From contig CM057826.1 of assembly GCA_030068075.1 (NCBI GenBank), positions 34,150,211-34,214,210 on the forward strand: a stretch of DNA of 64,000 nucleotides. The letters are read 5' to 3'. Below the pieces are notes generated by a model, which worked only from the letters and a program-made list of their open reading frames with translations, ran no database searches and was not told where the DNA came from. Below, piece after piece: positions 1-10,265 of this stretch. The first letter of the stretch is position 1. Each line of letters starts with the position of its first letter. Source of the DNA: Paguma larvata. Its lineage: Eukaryota; Chordata; Mammalia; Carnivora; Viverridae. The translations under genes were made by a program, and so were the position numbers.

Positions 1-500
1 TTTTTTATAACGGCTTTATAGAGTTGTAATTCACATACCATATAATGCAACCATTTACAGTACACAATTCAATGGAGTTTAGCATATTCCCAGAGTTCGG
101 CAACCTTCACCGTCAATTCTAGGACATCTGCATCACTCCAAAAAGAAAGCATGTATTTGCTGGCAGTCACTCTTTATTTCCTTCCAAACCACTCCTTCCC
201 AACCCTAGACGACTATTAATCTACCTTCCATCTTGATTTGTCTATTCTGGACATGTCATATAAATGGAATAACTCAATATGTGGTCTGTGGGGACTGGCT
301 TCTTTCACTTAGTGTATGTTTTCAAAGTATGTGCATGTGGTAGCACATATCAGTACTTCCTTTTTTTATTGCCAAATAATATCTCACAGTATGGTTATGT
401 CACATTTTATTTATCTGTTCACCCAGTGGTGGACATTTGGGTGTTTCCATCTGGGGCTGTTATGAAAAATGCTGTTCTCAACATACCTGTACATTTTTTT
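1..500 (-). mobile_element. Old L1 LINE 3' region, antisense (left part)
   Basis: The plus strand reads as the reverse complement of an ancient mammalian L1 3' end: the 'tgcaaccatt..acagtacacaattca' stretch, then 'ctattctggacatgtcatat', 'aatggaataa' and 'ggactggcttctttcactta', then 'ggtggacatttgggtgtttc'. The order matches an L1M-type element on the minus strand. It is diverged and has no intact frame. It runs off the left edge and is interrupted by the SINE at 501-679. Confidence 0.75.
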
Positions 501-679
501 AAGTTTTTTTTTAACGTTTATTTTTTTATTTTTGAAAGACACAGAGACAGAGTATGAGCAGGGGAAGGGCAGAGAGAGAAGGAGGTACAGAATCTGAAGC
601 AGGCTCCAGGCTCTGAGCCACCAGCACAGAGCCCGACGCGGGGCTCGAACTCACAGACCGTGAGATCATGACCTGAGCC
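501..679 (-). mobile_element. CAN-SINE (feliform tRNA-Lys type), 5'-truncated
   Basis: Reading the minus strand gives 'ggctcaggtcatgatctcac', a tRNA box B-like 'gttcgagccccg', the '(cagagcc)tggagcctgcttc' body, a CT-rich segment and an A-rich tail (poly-T on the plus strand). About 40 bases of the tRNA head are missing. Imperfect direct repeats 'cctgtacattttttt' (486-500) and 'cctgtccatgtttt' (678-691) look like target-site duplications. It sits inside an antisense L1. Confidence 0.85.
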
Positions 680-1035
680 TGTCCATGTTTTGTGTGGATA
701 TATATTTTCATTTCTTGAGGAGTGGAATTAATGAGTGACATGGCAACTCTGTGTTTGATATTTTGAGGAACTATCAGGATGTTTTCTAAAGTTGCTGCAC
801 CATTTTACATCCCCGCTCACAGTGTGTGAAGATTCCAATCTCTCTGCAATCTTACCAACTCATGTTACTCTTTGCCTTTTAATTATAGGTATCCTAGTGA
901 GTATGAAGTGGTATCTCACTGTGGTTTTGAGTTTCATATTCTTGATGGTTAGTGATGTTGAGGCAATTTTCATGTGCTTGCGTTTACATTTTGGCCATGT
1001 GCTCTCATTCAGAAATAGCTACGTATTTGTTTGAG
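680..1035 (-). mobile_element. Old L1 LINE 3' region, antisense (right part)
   Basis: This continues the L1 interrupted by the preceding SINE: 'gtggatatatattttcattt', 'gaggaactatcagg', 'caccattttacatccccgct', 'agtgaagtggtatctcactg'-like text and 'gttagtgatgttgagg' are antisense L1 ORF2 C-terminal and 3' motifs. Decayed, no coding capacity. Confidence 0.75.
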
Positions 1036-1880
1036 GAGTAGAGACTCAATGCAGGTAATACTTATTGCATGTTATTTGGGTGTGTGTTTGTGTTGCATGA
1101 TGGAGTACAGTCCTAATCCACATGAGATTGTCCTATTAGCATAAGGATTTGCATTTTAGAAAGAGGTTCAAAAGAGTTCAGGGACAAGAAAAGGAAAGAG
1201 GCCAATTCAAAATCATGGAAACACAGGGGATTAAATTCAGGAAAGCAAGACTCAAAAGTCAGAGAGAACATGATAAAAATCCAAAGTGAAGCAAAACAGA
1301 TGCTCTCTGTGAATAGAACTGAAATATCCTTTGTTAGCCCTTACTGACCATGAGGATCTTAGAGAGTTGGAGGCCGGACTGATTCATAGGTATAGTGTCA
1401 ACAAGAACAGTGAAGTGTTTGTTTTGTAATCTCCAGTCTTATTTTGCACTAGGTACTCTAGGGCAATGGAACATCCCTTCCCACCTAGAAAAAAAATAAA
1501 GAAAAGAAAAATAGAACTAGGAAGAGGCCTACATGTTATATTATCTCTGGACCTGTTAATTCTGATGCGAGCGGATGATATAACAGAGGGAAACATAAAG
1601 CTGCAAACCTGTAACCTAAACTGAAGGATAGAAAAGATGCAGAGGCTCCGATGACTAACAGGGCTAAGATTGTTGGCAACGTGAAGTTTGGGAGAGGAGC
1701 TATCCTTACCTTCCTAGGTTAAGATAAAAATCCAAATCTAATTAGGATCAATGTGAGGTCCAAGGGCAAAATCGAAGAAACTAAATAAGTAACAAGATGT
1801 AGGATGCGGCAAGTCCAATTATTTACAACATTTAAAAGTTAAAGATCCTGATGACACAACAGTTTTGGTCTCTTTGAAGG
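1036..1880. other. Unassigned unique sequence
   Basis: No gene, recognisable repeat or strong open frame was seen. AT-rich, CpG-poor background DNA. Confidence 0.6.
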
Positions 1881-1884
1881 GGCC

Positions 1885-2035
1885 GTTCCCTGAGCACCGT
1901 CACACAACAATAATACCCCGCATTTTCTGGATGAGAAACTAGAGATCAAAGAAATTAAGGGGATTTATCCACTTAAACTAATACTGGCTGCATGCATAGA
2001 CACAAGAACCAGAACTGAGAGCTAACTCCAAATGT
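1885..2035 (-). repeat. MIR-like SINE fragment, antisense
   Basis: The order 'cattttctggatgagaaact', 'gaaattaagggg', 'agaaccagaactgagagct' resembles the reverse complement of the MIR core ('cattttacagatgaggaaac..gttaagtaacttg..ggattcgaacc'). It is quite diverged, so this is a moderate call. Confidence 0.45.
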
Positions 2036-3660
2036 AGTGATCTTTCTTTTTCAATATTATTTCAACTACATTTTCAAGGCAATAGCAAGTTAGGTCTTTG
2101 TAATATAACACAGAGGGAATATTAGATAAAGAATATGATTAATTTAGGTGTAACAAACTCTATAATTTGGTTTCCTTTCTACTACTTCCCCGTTTTGCTG
2201 TATGAGAACCACTTCAAAAATTAAAAATAATTCCGTTTTGAGACCTAAATCTTAACTCTTCTCAATCATTAACCAAGCACAGTACTAGGCCTATGTTCTA
2301 TTTACTTTACAGCAAATAAAAAAAACTGAAAAATATACAAATACTGTATTTGTACAAGAGAGATTAATTAATAAATTTCTAACAATGACTGGTAGCCTAA
2401 AAAGGATTGCTCTCATTTTATTATTAAAGTAGACTAAATTACATGAAAACTTGACTGATATAACCCATCTAAATGGTATTCTTTCATTGTGGGATAATAA
2501 TATGAATTAAAATCAACTAAAACTATATAAACAAAATACATTGTTTTGAAGAGCTGAATATAAACAATATATAGACATTAAAGCTTATTATGTAAATAAT
2601 AACCTTAGGAAACTTACTGCCTTTTGCATTTTTATTCATTTTTTAAAAAAATGCGTACCACACTATGTATATGCCAGAAATAGTTGTGGCCTACTTAAAG
2701 TGCTAAATGTTAAATTTCTGAATCAATAATAACCTCTTTCTGTTTCTAAGATATTTATAAATCTTTCTTCCTTTTTTAGGGTCTTCAGGATTTTAGACTC
2801 CCAAGAAACTAAAAGAATCTTGTACAAAGCATTTGCACACCATAGATGGGCTTAGTGAATATTAGTTGATAATGAGGTTGGTGATAAATTATCACTTATT
2901 TGTTATGTCTCAGAGTGGTTTATCTTCACTGGAAGGTTTCTTGTTAAAAACGATGTTTTCCTCCTGTGCTTTAGTTTTTCACACCCGTTGATGATTGCCT
3001 TCGCAGAAATTGATGTAGGAAAGTTGTCATCCTGTTCTCTTTGTCCCAATGGCAGTTACGAAGAGTTCGTAGAGATTGAATGAATTCCCTTTAAGCCTCT
3101 GTTTAAATAGATCTTCAGCATTTATCAAATTACAGAAGATACTTGCAGAGTCTAAACCTCTGCAGATGTAGTTCAAAAAATACTTTAAGAATATTTCCAC
3201 AAACCCCAAATTTTATGTAACTTTAAAACACTTATGCAGTGTTTCTTCTATAGAGAGCTTTGTTGGATGACACACCTCGAATTGCCATTCTGTGGGAAGA
3301 GCTAGGCCCTAGAGGAGGGTCCAAGTGGACAGGGCACCATGGGAGATAGACTAGATGGCTCGGTACAAGACAATAGTCTAGAGATGTTCGAGCATGAATA
3401 GATCTAACATCCGCAGTTAAGTTTTGTGCATAACTGCAGCTATAAGCTCTTTGTCTCCTGGTACAGTCTGCCATTAACACACATTTCTGGAATAAATGTT
3501 TCCTGGTAAAACACAGATTGGTAGAGTTCTATCATTTGAAAAGTGAGAGACACACACAGGATGATGAGATAACATTAGACTTTCACTAGTTGAGGAGAAA
3601 CATGAGTTCAGAACCAGAGCTGACTGGAAAAGCTGTCTCGTCCCCTTTAAAGCCCTGCCT
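2036..3660. other. Unassigned unique sequence
   Basis: AT-rich DNA with no recognised repeat. 3200-3660 is somewhat richer in GC and holds short open frames on the minus strand, but without splice signals or recognisable motifs, so they are not called as genes. Confidence 0.55.
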
Positions 3661-3661
3661 G

Positions 3662-3787
3662 GGGGCACCTGGGTGGCTCAGTCGGTTAAGTGGCCAACTT
3701 CGGCTCAGGTCATGACCTCACGGTCTGTGAGTTCGAGCCCCGCGTTGGGCTCTGTGCTGACATCTCAGATCCTGGAGCCTGCTTTGG

Positions 3788-3833
<46 letters not shown>

Positions 3834-3909
3834 CTTCCCCTGCTCACACTCTGTCTCTATGTCTCTCAAAAATAAAATAAAAACGCTAAAAAAAAAAAAA
3901 AAAAAAAAA
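3662..3909 (+). mobile_element. CAN-SINE with expanded (CT)n
   Basis: Near full-length feliform SINE. The head is 'gcacctgggtggctcagtcg', box B is 'gagttcgagccccg', and the body 'ggagcctgctttggattc' is followed by roughly 20 CT dinucleotides (about 3790-3830). The tail ends in about 22 A. Target-site duplications are 'aaagccctgcctg' (3649-3661) and 'aaagcctgcctg' (3907-3918). The pure CT run is longer than in other copies here, so it is likely length-variable. Confidence 0.95.
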
Positions 3910-3918
3910 GCCTGCCTG

Positions 3919-4857
3919 CTCACCTCCACCCTTTGAATCCCTGGAGACCTTGGGAGAAACAGAATTACTACCACCTGTGGAATGGAGTTGAGACATATTC
4001 ACTGAATGCTACTTCTGCAGATGTCAGGATTCTAAATATCTGGGGACATTTGTTGTGACCATGGGAAATCTCTTCCTAATTTTCATGAGCGATCGTCATT
4101 TTGTGTACTTAGGCTCCAAATCAATCCAGTGAAAGCTGCTGTTTGATGGCAGGGCCACACAGTCCCACCAAAGCTGCTAGCTAGCCAGTGCCTCTCCCAC
4201 TCCTTCTCTGGTCCAGATGCGGGCTAGATGACTTGGCACCTGGGGAGCCGCGTCAGTTCTCTCCTCTAACATGTTCCCATAAATAAGGAGAGTGAGCTTC
4301 CTTCCAAATGGTGCCACCTGGTACACAAGCTACAAAACAGAGATTTTACTGAAGAACATTTAAACTTTTGCTGATTCAACTTCAGACCCCTCTATAGAAC
4401 TGCACATGAGTTCGTGTTAGTTTCCAGTATGGATAAAAATTGTTGTCAAAGTCCTTTTAACATTGGAAGGATTGCAGAGGAGGTCATGTGACCTCAGGCT
4501 TAGTCTCCAAGTTTCTTTTCAATGTAAATTCTTATGTAATATATATATTATATATATATATTCTTTTCTACCTTGAAAGAAATGGCTCCTGAATAATCGA
4601 ACTCCGTGGGTCACTGGGTCATGGCCAACAGTGACCAGCATCTTATCTGCCACAATCCTTTCTGATTTCAGGTTTTCAAATTGTCATCCTCTTGGCTTTT
4701 TTTTTTGTCTCAAAGTTTCTTGTTAACCTCCAATCTTGATCATTAGTTAAAACGACTAAACATTATGATACCTTAGAAATTAAATAAAAATGTTAATTCT
4801 AATAAAACACCACAAATAAAGAGTTTGTTATTTCTATGATGCAAAGGAAGTGTTTGA
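3919..4857. other. Unassigned unique sequence with a short AT repeat
   Basis: No gene or transposon recognised. A (TA)n run with a small interruption lies at about 4539-4562. Confidence 0.55.
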
Positions 4858-4958
4858 GGGGCACCCAGCTGGCTCAGTCTGTAGAGCACAGACTCTTGAT
4901 CTTTGGGTGCTGAGTTCAAGCCCCATGTTCGAGCTAGAGTTTACTTAAAAAAAAAAAA
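4858..4958 (+). mobile_element. Older CAN-SINE variant (short body)
   Basis: The tRNA-like head 'gcacccagctggctcagtct', box B 'gttcaagcccc' and a short body ending 'gtttactt' plus 12 A match an older carnivore CAN-SINE subfamily that lacks the long CT-rich body of the younger copies. The flanks 'gaagtgtttgagg' and 'gaagtgtgtggg' are probable target-site duplications. Confidence 0.8.
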
Positions 4959-5315
4959 GGAAGTGTGTGGGAGGCAAAGTATACAGGAAGGAATTAGAAC
5001 TTTAGTGTTTCTAAACAACCTTGTGTGAACATAACTGCAGAAAGTTGAAATGATTTATGGGAGTGTGTGTGTGTGTGTGCACACATGTGTGCGAGGGAAG
5101 CAGAAGGAAAAAAAAAAGACAAAATTACTTTCAAATAGCTAACTCGAAAGCTGTAGAGATATGCCAAGGAATCACAGGTACCAGGTAAATAGGGTTGGAC
5201 AAGCCACAAGGCCCATGTTAACGTGTGTAGCACAATTAGTTCTAAATGTAGTACCTCATCCTCTTCACTATGACATGGCAATAGTACCAATCACCAATAC
5301 TCTCAGGTTCTCTGA
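4959..5315. other. Unique sequence with short TG repeat
   Basis: Only a short (TG)9 run continuing into 'cacacatgtgtgcg' (about 5063-5091) stands out. No gene was seen. Confidence 0.6.
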
Positions 5316-5317
5316 TA

Positions 5318-5392
5318 CACACACACACACACACACACACACACCACCACCACCACCACCACCACCACCACCACCACCACCACCTCCACCAC
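5318..5392. repeat. Compound microsatellite (AC)n(CAC)n
   Basis: About 13 pure AC units pass directly into about 15 CAC/CCA triplets ending 'cacctccaccac'. The long poly-Val and poly-Pro frames read through it are artefacts of low complexity. Such a junction is consistent with a triplet repeat arising at the end of a dinucleotide tract. Confidence 0.95.
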
Positions 5393-5453
5393 TATAATTA
5401 CTCTTTGTGCATCAATATTTTTACTTTCAGAGCTGTCAAAAAGAAAAAAGAGT

Positions 5454-5490
5454 GGGTGGGGGAGGGTGGGGAGGAAGGAGGGTGGGGAGG
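5454..5490 (+). other. G-quadruplex-type G-rich cluster
   Basis: The plus strand holds four G-runs with single-base loops, GGGTGGGGGAGGGTGGGG (5454-5471), and a further GGG T GGGG pair just downstream. This fits the standard G3+ N1-7 quadruplex pattern and resembles known promoter quadruplex cores. It leads straight into the GGAA/GAAA tract. There is no associated gene, so a regulatory role is not implied. Confidence 0.7.
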
Positions 5491-5531
5491 AAGGAAGGAA
5501 GGAAGGAAAGAAGGAAGAAAGAAAGAGAAAG

Positions 5532-5582
<51 letters not shown>

Positions 5583-5745
5583 AACAAAGGAAGAAAGGAA
5601 CAAAGAAAGAAAAGAAAGAAAGAAAAAGGAGGGAAGGAAGGAAGGGCGAGTGTAGGAAACGGAGGGAGGGAGAGAGAAAGGGAAAAGACAAGAGAAGGGG
5701 AGGGGAGAAGAGAGGAAAGAAAATAAAGAAGGAAAGAAAGAAAAG
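5485..5745. repeat. GGAA/GAAA purine microsatellite
   Basis: About 260 bp with nearly no pyrimidine on the plus strand: (GGAA)n, then about a dozen GAAA units, then mixed GGGA/GAAA/AAGG. Mirror-repeat homopurine DNA of this kind can form intramolecular triplexes (H-DNA). The Lys/Glu/Arg-rich and Phe/Ser-rich open frames across it are low-complexity artefacts. Confidence 0.95.
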
Positions 5746-6029
5746 ATACCAAATTTGCCAATATTAAAAGTGAATTTTGTTCTTCTCTGGATTTTGCTCT
5801 TTGTGCACTTGAAAAAAACTTTTTTTAAGAACACAGACATTAAAGACAAATACAAAAGCAACAATGACGACACATTTCTTCCAAATTCTCAGGTGGTTTT
5901 GTATACCACTTGCTACATTGTTATATTCCCCTGGCTTTGCACATGTTTCAGTTTGAGAAATATGCTACACAGAATGTTTTCCCTTCATTTTGAGGTTGCC
6001 TCGACTCTCCGGATCATTTTTCTTTTCAT
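5746..6029. other. Unassigned sequence
   Basis: No gene or clear repeat. The open frame at 5755-6108 is a chance frame that ends inside an L2. Confidence 0.5.
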
Positions 6030-6440
6030 TTGCTCATTTATCAACTCATCAACACACATCTTACGGAGCCCATCACATTTCAGGTGCCGTATTAGACTCT
6101 GGAGATAGAGATACGGATAGAACACAGTCCTTGTCTTCAAGGAACTAAAACTCTAGCAGGGAAAAATGTACAACACTTGTAACTCAGCTGGTGAATGCAG
6201 TGACATGTATGTATATATAGGTACATTATGAAATCATTAAGAAAAGTCACTTCTTGGAAAGGTGAAGAAAATCTTCCTGGAGCAGGTATTATTAGGATTG
6301 AGCTTTCAAGTGTGGCTTGGAATGAGGTGGATAAGGAAACAAGTCCCTAATGCAGTATGGACGAGAGAATTGAGTCAATAAACATTAGAGAGGTGAGATG
6401 AAATGTCAGGCAATGTACTAAAGCATAGAGAGGGAAGAAC
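6030..6440 (-). mobile_element. L2 LINE 3' fragment, antisense
   Basis: The series 'tttgctcatttatcaactca', 'caggtgccgtattagactct', 'aacacagtccttgtcttcaa' and 'gaaaatcttcctggagcagg' follows the reverse complement of the L2 3' region ('tcattcattcaacaaatatt..gtgccaggcactg..ccctcatggagctta..cttcctggaggagg'). Confidence 0.65.
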
Positions 6441-6805
6441 AAGGTGCAACGGGCTAAATCGCACCTCCCCCATTGATATGTTGAATCCCTAACCCTCAGT
6501 GCGGTGGGTTTTGGTAACGGGCCTTTGGAAGGTAATTAGGTTTAGATGAGGTCACAAATGTGGGGCCTTCATGATGGGATTCTTGCCTTATAAGAAGAGA
6601 GCTTGCTTGCTCTTTTCCCCAAATGAGGATACAGCAAGAGGGAGGCCTTCTGCAAGCTAGGAAGAGAGCTCTCAGCAGAAACCGAACCCTATTAGATCTT
6701 GATTTTGGAGTTTCCAGCCCCCAGGGATTGTGAGAAATAAATATCTGTTGTGTAAGCCACTCGGTCAAAGGCATTTTGATGGGGCAGACTAAGCTGACTA
6801 ACACA
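6441..6805 (+). mobile_element. MaLR LTR (MST/MLT1-type)
   Basis: The order matches an ERVL-MaLR LTR: 'cattgatatgttgaatccct', 'gggcctttggaaggtaatta', 'tcatgatgggattcttgcct', the TATA-like 'ttataagaag', 'gaggatacagcaag', 'cttgattttggagtttccag' and the polyadenylation block 'gtgagaaataaatatctgtt' followed by 'taagccact'. No internal region is attached, so it is probably a solo LTR. A minus-strand open frame across it is spurious. Confidence 0.85.
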
Positions 6806-6899
6806 CCTTGGAGTGTGAGGAAGTGAAGGTGGAGACTTGATACTCTGGCGGAAGGAGATGGTGGACGCAGTGTGAGTTTTTTCCCAGATATTTCCTCCG

Positions 6900-7095
6900 T
6901 TTTTTTAAAGTTCATTTATTTTGAGACAGCAAGAGCGATTGGGGGAGGGGCAGAGAGAGAGGGAGGAAGAGAGAGAAAATCCCAAGTAGGTCCCACACCG
7001 TCAGTGCAGAGCCCGACATGGAGCTCAAACTCACAAACCGTGAGATCACGACCTCAGGGAACTCAACGCAACTGACTGAGCCACGCAAGCGCCCC
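6900..7095 (-). mobile_element. CAN-SINE
   Basis: A poly-T start, 'ttcatttattttgagacagc' body, reverse-complement box B 'gagctcaaactcac', and the head end 'gactgagccacgcaagcgcc' mark a minus-strand feliform SINE. It carries a small insertion or duplication near 'gacctcagggaactcaacgc'. Confidence 0.9.
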
Positions 7096-7474
7096 TCCTC
7101 CATTCCTAATGTGAATCACTCGGGTTCACCCAGCATCTTCCCAAATATGCTTTAGTTCCAAATTGAAAATATTTGTGCTCTCAGGTTGAAACGGATAACT
7201 TCCTTCCAACAATGAAATCTGAAAAAGTGAGTTGAGGGAATTATTGAATGTACCAGAATCGTCTCTTTCTAAAACAAAGCAAAATAAAAAGCAACGCATA
7301 ATCAATTCACAGTGGCACATTCAACTGACACAATCTCACTGTGTTATTGAAGTACTCACTTTTATTAATGAACAATTCTCTTTGATTTGTTGTAGTGGAA
7401 GGGAATAAGCAGCTTCAGGGGATACTGAAACTGTAACTTACTATCTTCTTACAGACCCTAGATCTACCGCTGAT
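7096..7474. other. Unassigned unique sequence
   Basis: No gene or repeat recognised. Confidence 0.5.
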
Positions 7475-7981
7475 TACAAATGGTCCCTGAGTTATGATGT
7501 TTCAACTTAAGGTTTTTTTGACTTTATGATGGTGGGAAAGTGATACATATTTAGTAGAGACTTTGAATCTTTGAGTTTGGATATTTTCCCTGAGCCAGAG
7601 AGATAAGCAGCACAATACTCTCTCACGACGCTGGGCAGTAGGAGTCACACCTCCTAGCCAGCCACATTGTTATGAGGGTAAACCGTTGATATGTTTACAA
7701 CTATTCTGTCCTCATACAACCTTAATATTTTTCACTTTCAGTTCAGTGTTCAATACATTACGTGAGATATCCAATTCTTTATTATAATATAGACTTTGTT
7801 TTAGATGATTTTGCCTGGCTTTAGGTGAACATAATTGTTCTGAGCATGTGGAGGGTGGGCTAGGCTAAGCTCTGATGATTTGTAGGTTAGGTATAATAAA
7901 TGTTTTTTTGATTTAGGATATTTTCAATTTACAATGGGTTTATTGGGATGTAATCCCATTATAGATGGAGGAAGATTTGTA
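7475..7981 (+). mobile_element. Tigger/pogo-like (Tc1-mariner) non-autonomous DNA transposon
   Basis: The left end 'tacaaatggtccctgagtta' and the reverse complement of the right end 'tacaaatcttcctccatcta' form diverged terminal inverted repeats beginning at TA, the expected target duplication of this superfamily. The interior ('gttatgatgtttcaacttaa', 'actttatgatggtggg', 'gggtttattgggatgtaatc') matches a familiar ~0.5 kb mammalian element. Size and lack of a transposase frame indicate a non-autonomous copy. The exact subfamily name is not certain. Confidence 0.75.
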
Positions 7982-8143
7982 CTAAATGTTTGGAAACACT
8001 AATTTTGATATCATTTTTTTTCTTCTAATGTTATACAAGTGGGAAGAATGAAAATGATAAAATGAGTGAATGTTTTTCTTAAGAATAAGATGTTAGTAAA
8101 TGACTTGGCTGGGAATTTATTCGTTAATGAAAGCCTGTATTTT

Positions 8144-8200
<57 letters not shown>

Positions 8201-8768
8201 GCCTGAAACCCCAATGTGCCTATATATTGTCATTTGTTATTATTGATAAAATCATCTGTATCTAAAAATTTTACTTATTTCATTTTATTTTTATTGTACA
8301 CAAATTAAAACAAACTCTCCAGTTCATGTCACTTACCAAACTTAGAATCTTACGGTACTTGTGTAATATACTATACCATGTTCTTCTGCCTTTCCTGAAA
8401 ATTTTCAAGATATTTATAATATAGAACAATGACTAGTATTGTTATAGTTTGCAAGGAATTCATGTTCATATTATTGTCTAGTTTATCCTCACTAGGGTCC
8501 TGTGAAGTAGACATTGTTAACAATGCACATTCATAGAATGTGTAAGAAACCATGTTTCTAAATGTATTGACAGAGATCCATTCTCTTTGGTATCCCAAAG
8601 AGAAAATAACCCTTTCCTTCTGGCTCTCAGAGTAAGAAAGTTGGGGAATCACATAGCTTGCCATCCTGGTCACATAATTGAGTCACTACATGTCAAGCGA
8701 CTTAGGTTTTGGTCTTTGGTGCTTATTGCAGCTTCTGCTAATCATGATTTAAAATATAAGAAGGATTT
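7982..8768. other. Unique sequence with TG microsatellite and possible MIR remnant
   Basis: Contains the (TG)25 tract at 8146-8195. About 8440-8515 ('caaggaattcatgttcatat', 'tttatcctcactagggtcct', 'gtgaagtagacattg') resembles an antisense MIR core. The minus-strand open frame at 8371-8673 runs through that remnant and is not called. Confidence 0.5.
8146..8195. repeat. (TG)25 microsatellite
   Basis: Fifty bases of uninterrupted TG. Its purity suggests length polymorphism and Z-DNA potential. Confidence 0.97.
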
Positions 8769-8966
8769 CAGGGCACTGAGGTGGCTCAGTCAGTTAAGTG
8801 CCCAACTCTTGATTTTGGCTCAGGTCATGATCTTGAGGTTCATAAGATGGAGCCCCACATTGGGTTCTGTGCTAATAGCTCAGTGCCTGCTTGGGACTCT
8901 TTCTCTCTCTCTCTGTCTCTCTGCACCTCCCCATCACCCCATTCCCAAAATAAATAAATAAACTTA
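8769..8966 (+). mobile_element. CAN-SINE with perfect target-site duplication
   Basis: A feliform SINE flanked by an exact 18 bp direct repeat 'aaaatataagaaggattt' at 8751-8768 and 8967-8984. The head is 'ggcactgaggtggctcagtc', box B 'gatggagcccc' is mutated, and the tail is 'aaataaataaataaac'. Body divergence suggests an older age than the intact duplication implies. Confidence 0.95.
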
Positions 8967-8984
8967 AAAATATAAGAAGGATTT

Positions 8985-9595
8985 ATTCTTTCAGGGATAT
9001 GCATTCACAAAAGTCCTGAAAGGATATGATTCCCTAGTGAGAGATATAAAACTTGTGAATTGAAAGCAATCACAAAATTTAAATTGTATTTTCACTCACC
9101 AATGGCTTAATAGAGCAGAAATTCTTACTCAGAAAAATAATTAGCTTTCATAACAAAACTATAGATTATTATTAGATAAGAGTTCTTCCCTGCTGAGACA
9201 AATTAGCCAATACTTATTCTTCAGCTCTGATACATAGATGTTAAGATATTGAGAGAGCTTTGTGAATAAATTTGGTAAAAATAATTTTAAGTCTGACAAT
9301 TATATTCTCTTGCTTAAGATATATATGTGTCTTATAATCTTGTGCCTTGATTTGCATCTTACTTTGTCATATTTCCTTTCTCTTTTTGAGAGAAAGGAAA
9401 TCAAAAGGAGAACATAAATAAATTCAAATATAGACACTTGAGGAAGCCTTGTGTTTGACAATATTTTCCAATTGGAAGTTCCTATGACATCAGATGTCCC
9501 TCAACCATTTATTTACATAAAATTTTGCCACTTAAATGTTAAAGCAGTCAAACATGTACTGTTTAGAAGGTGGGGTTTTCTTTGACTTTAGTCTT
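8985..9595. other. Unassigned unique sequence with a hairpin
   Basis: No gene. A perfect inverted repeat with 11 bp arms, 'tttcctttctc' and 'gagaaaggaaa', with a 7-base loop lies at about 9370-9398. Confidence 0.55.
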
Positions 9596-9615
9596 CTAAA
9601 ATAGCGGTTTCTTTA

Positions 9616-9823
9616 AAATTTTTTAGCATTTATTCTTGAGAGAGAGAGAGAGACAGAGCATGAGTCGGGGAGGGGCAGAGCAAGAGAGGGGCAAGAATCT
9701 AAAGCAGGCTCCAGGCTCTGAGCTGTCAGCACAGAGCTGGATGCAGGGCTTGAACTCACAAGCCATGAGATCATAACCTGAGCCGAAGTCAGACGTTTAA
9801 CCAATGGAGCCACCCAGGCCCCC
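9616..9823 (-). mobile_element. CAN-SINE, first of a tandem pair
   Basis: Minus-strand feliform SINE ending in 'ggagccacccaggccccc'. It is flanked by copies of the target 'ctaaaatagcggtttcttta' (9596-9615) and 'ctaaaattagtgatttcttt' (9824-9843). The right copy also serves as the left target of the next SINE. Confidence 0.92.
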
Positions 9824-9843
9824 CTAAAATTAGTGATTTCTTT

Positions 9844-10064
9844 TTTTTTTTAATTTTTTAAAATATTTATTTATTTTTGAGAGAGAGAGACAGAGCGTGA
9901 ATGGAGGAGGAGCAGAGAGAAGAGAGGGAGAAACAGAATCCGAAGCAGGCTCCAGGCTCTGAGCTGTCAGCACAGAGCCCAACACGGGGCTCAAACCCAC
10001 GAATCGTGGGATCATGACCTGAGCCGGAGTCAGACGCTTAACAGACTGAGCCACCCAGGTGCCC
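9844..10064 (-). mobile_element. CAN-SINE, second of a tandem pair
   Basis: Minus-strand SINE closer to consensus (head 'gactgagccacccaggtgcc' on the plus strand). It is followed by a third copy of the same target, 'ctaaaattagcggtttctta' (10065-10084), so both SINEs share one target site. Confidence 0.92.
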
Positions 10065-10094
10065 CTAAAATTAGCGGTTTCTTAACAATGGAAT

Positions 10095-10156
10095 CTTGTA
10101 TTAGTCAGCTCAGTCTGCCATAATAAAATACCACAGACCAGGTGGCTTAAAAACAG
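10095..10156 (-). mobile_element. MaLR-type LTR terminal fragment, antisense
   Basis: 'cttgtattagtcagctcagt', 'ctgccataataaaataccac' and 'caggtggcttaaaaacaga' correspond to the reverse complement of the 3' end of a MaLR-type LTR ('taagccacccagtttgtggtacttt..ggcagcc..ctaatacag'). Only about 60 bp remain, ending in an A-rich tract. Confidence 0.55.
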
Positions 10157-10265
10157 AAAAAAAAAAAGAAATTTAAAAAAATGTTGTGGTGGTTTCTTTC
10201 ATAAATGGTGTGGAGAAAAGAGACATGCAATAGGCCTAAAATATATTTTAGGAATTGTATAAGAT

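Noticed and set aside
3690..3720. tRNA gene suggested by A and B box sequences in many places
   Set aside because: All such matches are tRNA-derived CAN-SINE heads with SINE bodies and A-rich tails; none folds as a complete tRNA gene.
4311..4330. 'gtgccacctggtac' as a CTCF site
   Set aside because: The G-run of the core is missing (AGGTGGC rather than AGGGGGC), so the match is too weak.
5303..5767. Long open frames on both strands (poly-Val, Lys/Glu-rich, Phe/Ser-rich)
   Set aside because: They are translations of AC, CAC and GAAA/GGAA microsatellites, with no complex sequence.
6496..6915. 139-residue minus-strand frame
   Set aside because: It lies antisense within a MaLR LTR and has no independent support.
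8371..8673. 100-residue minus-strand frame with a nearby acceptor and donor
   Set aside because: The frame hits a stop before the good donor, and part of it looks like an antisense MIR.
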